Source of the DNA: CAYOXX01 sp964408025
GTDB taxonomy: Bacteria; Acidobacteriota; DATKUA01
Length of the DNA: 64,000 nt
NCBI GenBank assembly: GCA_964408025.1
Contig: CAYOXX010000004.1
Coordinates: 1 to 64,000, forward strand
Reading direction: 5' to 3'
How positions within the stretch are numbered: the first letter of the stretch is position 1; each line of letters starts with the position of its first letter. Shown in pieces: positions 63,138 through 64,000 of this stretch. The position numbers and the translations under genes were made by a program. Under the pieces are notes generated by a model. The model had not been told where the DNA came from. It saw nothing but the letters and a program-made list of their open reading frames with translations, and did no database searches.

Positions 63138-64000
63138 CTACTGCGGCCGCTCGAAGGTCAGGGTTACGGTCAGCTCGGATTCCCCGCGCCGCACTTCCAG
63201 TTCCGCGCCGTCGCCCCATCCCTTGGCCGCCAGGCGAATGCGCAGGTCGGTGACGTCGGCTACCGGCCGGCCGTCGATGCCGGTGACGACGTCGCCGCTC
63301 TCGAGTCCGGCGCGCTCTGCCACCGAGCCGGGCGCAACCCTCGATACCACCACCCGGCCGTCGCTGTCGCGCAGGCTTGCGCCGAGCGATGGGTAGTACG
63401 AGGGATCGGTGTCGCCGGCGATGCCGTAGAGGTAGTCGGCGAGGCTGCGCACCGCCCTGGCGCTCGCGCCCGGCTCGACGTCGACCGCGAGCACGGTGGC
63501 GTAGGGCAGCGGCAGCCGCTCGGCGACGCGGCGGTTGATGCCGAGGTTGTACGCGCAGTGGCCGCTGCCGGCGATGACGACCACGATGCCGTCGAAGCCC
63601 TCCATCGCCCGGCGAACGCTGGCCGCCATCGCCGCGTCCCAGGTGCTCTGAGCGGCGTACATGCGCTCGAAGCGCGCCGCGGCCTCGTCGGGATCGCCCG
63701 GCTGCGGGCCGTGGGCGGCCGGGCCGCTGAAGTAGAACTCGATCAGGCGACGGTGCTCGGTATGCGTCACGTCGACCTCGCCGACGATCTCCCGCTCCTC
63801 GGGCGAGAGTGAGTCGAGGCCGGCCATGGCGACCTTGTGGACGATGCTGCGCGGGATGTTTAGTCCGACGACCGGAAGGCCGTGGTCGCGGGCGAACTCC
63901 ATGATCGGCCGGTAGTAGCCGAAGTTGTAGCTGCCGCCGGCGTACCAGCCGGTGGCGCGCAGCAGCTCCTCCTCACCCAGGCAGCCGGCGCTCCAGTCCG
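63138..64000 (-). CDS. ChaN/DUF399-family protein with C-terminal PDZ domain (partial)
   Basis: The frame is open to the right edge, so its start is outside the window. The visible 287 residues contain a ChaN-like haem-uptake (Tiki/EreA-like) domain: ATGWYAGGSYNFGYYRPIME, VVGLNIPRSIVHKVA, AAQSTWDAAMAASVRRAME and VVVIAGSGHCAYNLGINRR (conserved His). A PDZ domain ends it (RVAPGSVAERAGLESGDVVT, GIDGRPVADVTDLRIRLA). The family is thought to bind haem or act as a hydrolase in the periplasm. Stop TAG lies in a repeat. Confidence 0.85.
   Translation of the reverse strand, partial: DWSAGCLGEEELLRATGWYAGGSYNFGYYRPIMEFARDHGLPVVGLNIPRSIVHKVAMAGLDSLSPEEREIVGEVDVTHTEHRRLIEFYFSGPAAHGPQPGDPDEAAARFERMYAAQSTWDAAMAASVRRAMEGFDGIVVVIAGSGHCAYNLGINRRVAERLPLPYATVLAVDVEPGASARAVRSLADYLYGIAGDTDPSYYPSLGASLRDSDGRVVVSRVAPGSVAERAGLESGDVVTGIDGRPVADVTDLRIRLAAKGWGDGAELEVRRGESELTVTLTFERPQ

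Overview
The window is GC-rich apart from one AT-rich block at about 54.9-58.0 kb. It reads as chromosomal DNA from a Gram-negative (diderm) bacterium: there are a TolC-type outer-membrane protein, a porin-like barrel fed by an ABC cassette, a Wza-like export lipoprotein, and many signal peptides and lipoboxes. The mixture of families, together with many short 'TGTAGGGG...' and 'CACCACAGAGACC' intergenic repeats, suggests an uncultured or poorly sampled lineage. I cannot name the phylum from sequence alone. I saw no tRNA, rRNA, CRISPR array or complete IS element.

Layout. 0.2-3.2 kb holds metabolic genes (a methyltransferase, glpD, a guanine-deaminase-like enzyme). 3.3-6.2 kb holds two tandem secreted Kelch-like/CARDB paralogues. 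6.2-11.3 kb has a purine permease, a second methyltransferase, an exported amidohydrolase and a sugar-nucleotide epimerase. 11.4-15.3 kb is a compact cassette: LolA-like periplasmic protein, FtsX-type permease, ATPase and an outer-membrane barrel. It looks like an inner-to-outer-membrane export route. 15.3-19.4 kb has a SAM hydrolase-family enzyme, a TolC protein, a DnaQ-like exonuclease and pyrE. 19.4-19.7 kb is a nested inverted-repeat element. 20.0-23.1 kb encodes a periplasmic binding lipoprotein overlapping a histidine kinase, with no transporter or response regulator beside it.

23.4-41.0 kb is an exopolysaccharide/glycan locus: ExeA-like ATPase, a tyrosine-kinase-like P-loop protein lacking the Walker A lysine, a Wza-like exporter, an unknown secreted protein, a Wzz-like chain-length protein, a Wzy/WaaL-like polymerase, a Wzx-like flippase, two radical SAM enzymes, a methyltransferase and four glycosyltransferases. 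41.0-45.5 kb is a complete gcvT-gcvH-gcvPA-gcvPB operon for glycine cleavage. 45.7-48.4 kb has two coupled ABC-2 permeases without an ATPase. 48.7-54.7 kb is accessory: a GH-A-like secreted protein, two secreted paralogues of unknown function, and what looks like a collapsed third copy, all embedded in repeats.

54.7-60.1 kb is a small island flanked by shared repeat modules. It encodes a type IIG-like restriction-modification enzyme, a DUF3800-like protein and small proteins. The enzyme's 5' half is GC-rich and its 3' half (specificity region) is AT-rich. A second, non-identical copy of its last ~30 codons lies downstream of the DUF3800 gene, as expected if a new specificity cassette displaced the old one. 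Nearby, a 251-bp module bounded by a perfect 12-bp inverted repeat encodes a 42-residue basic protein behind a leader that can fold over its Shine-Dalgarno site. 60.1-64.0 kb has a GNAT protein carrying an in-frame repeat insertion, a membrane protein, an exported protein with an acidic linker, and a ChaN/PDZ protein that runs off the right edge.
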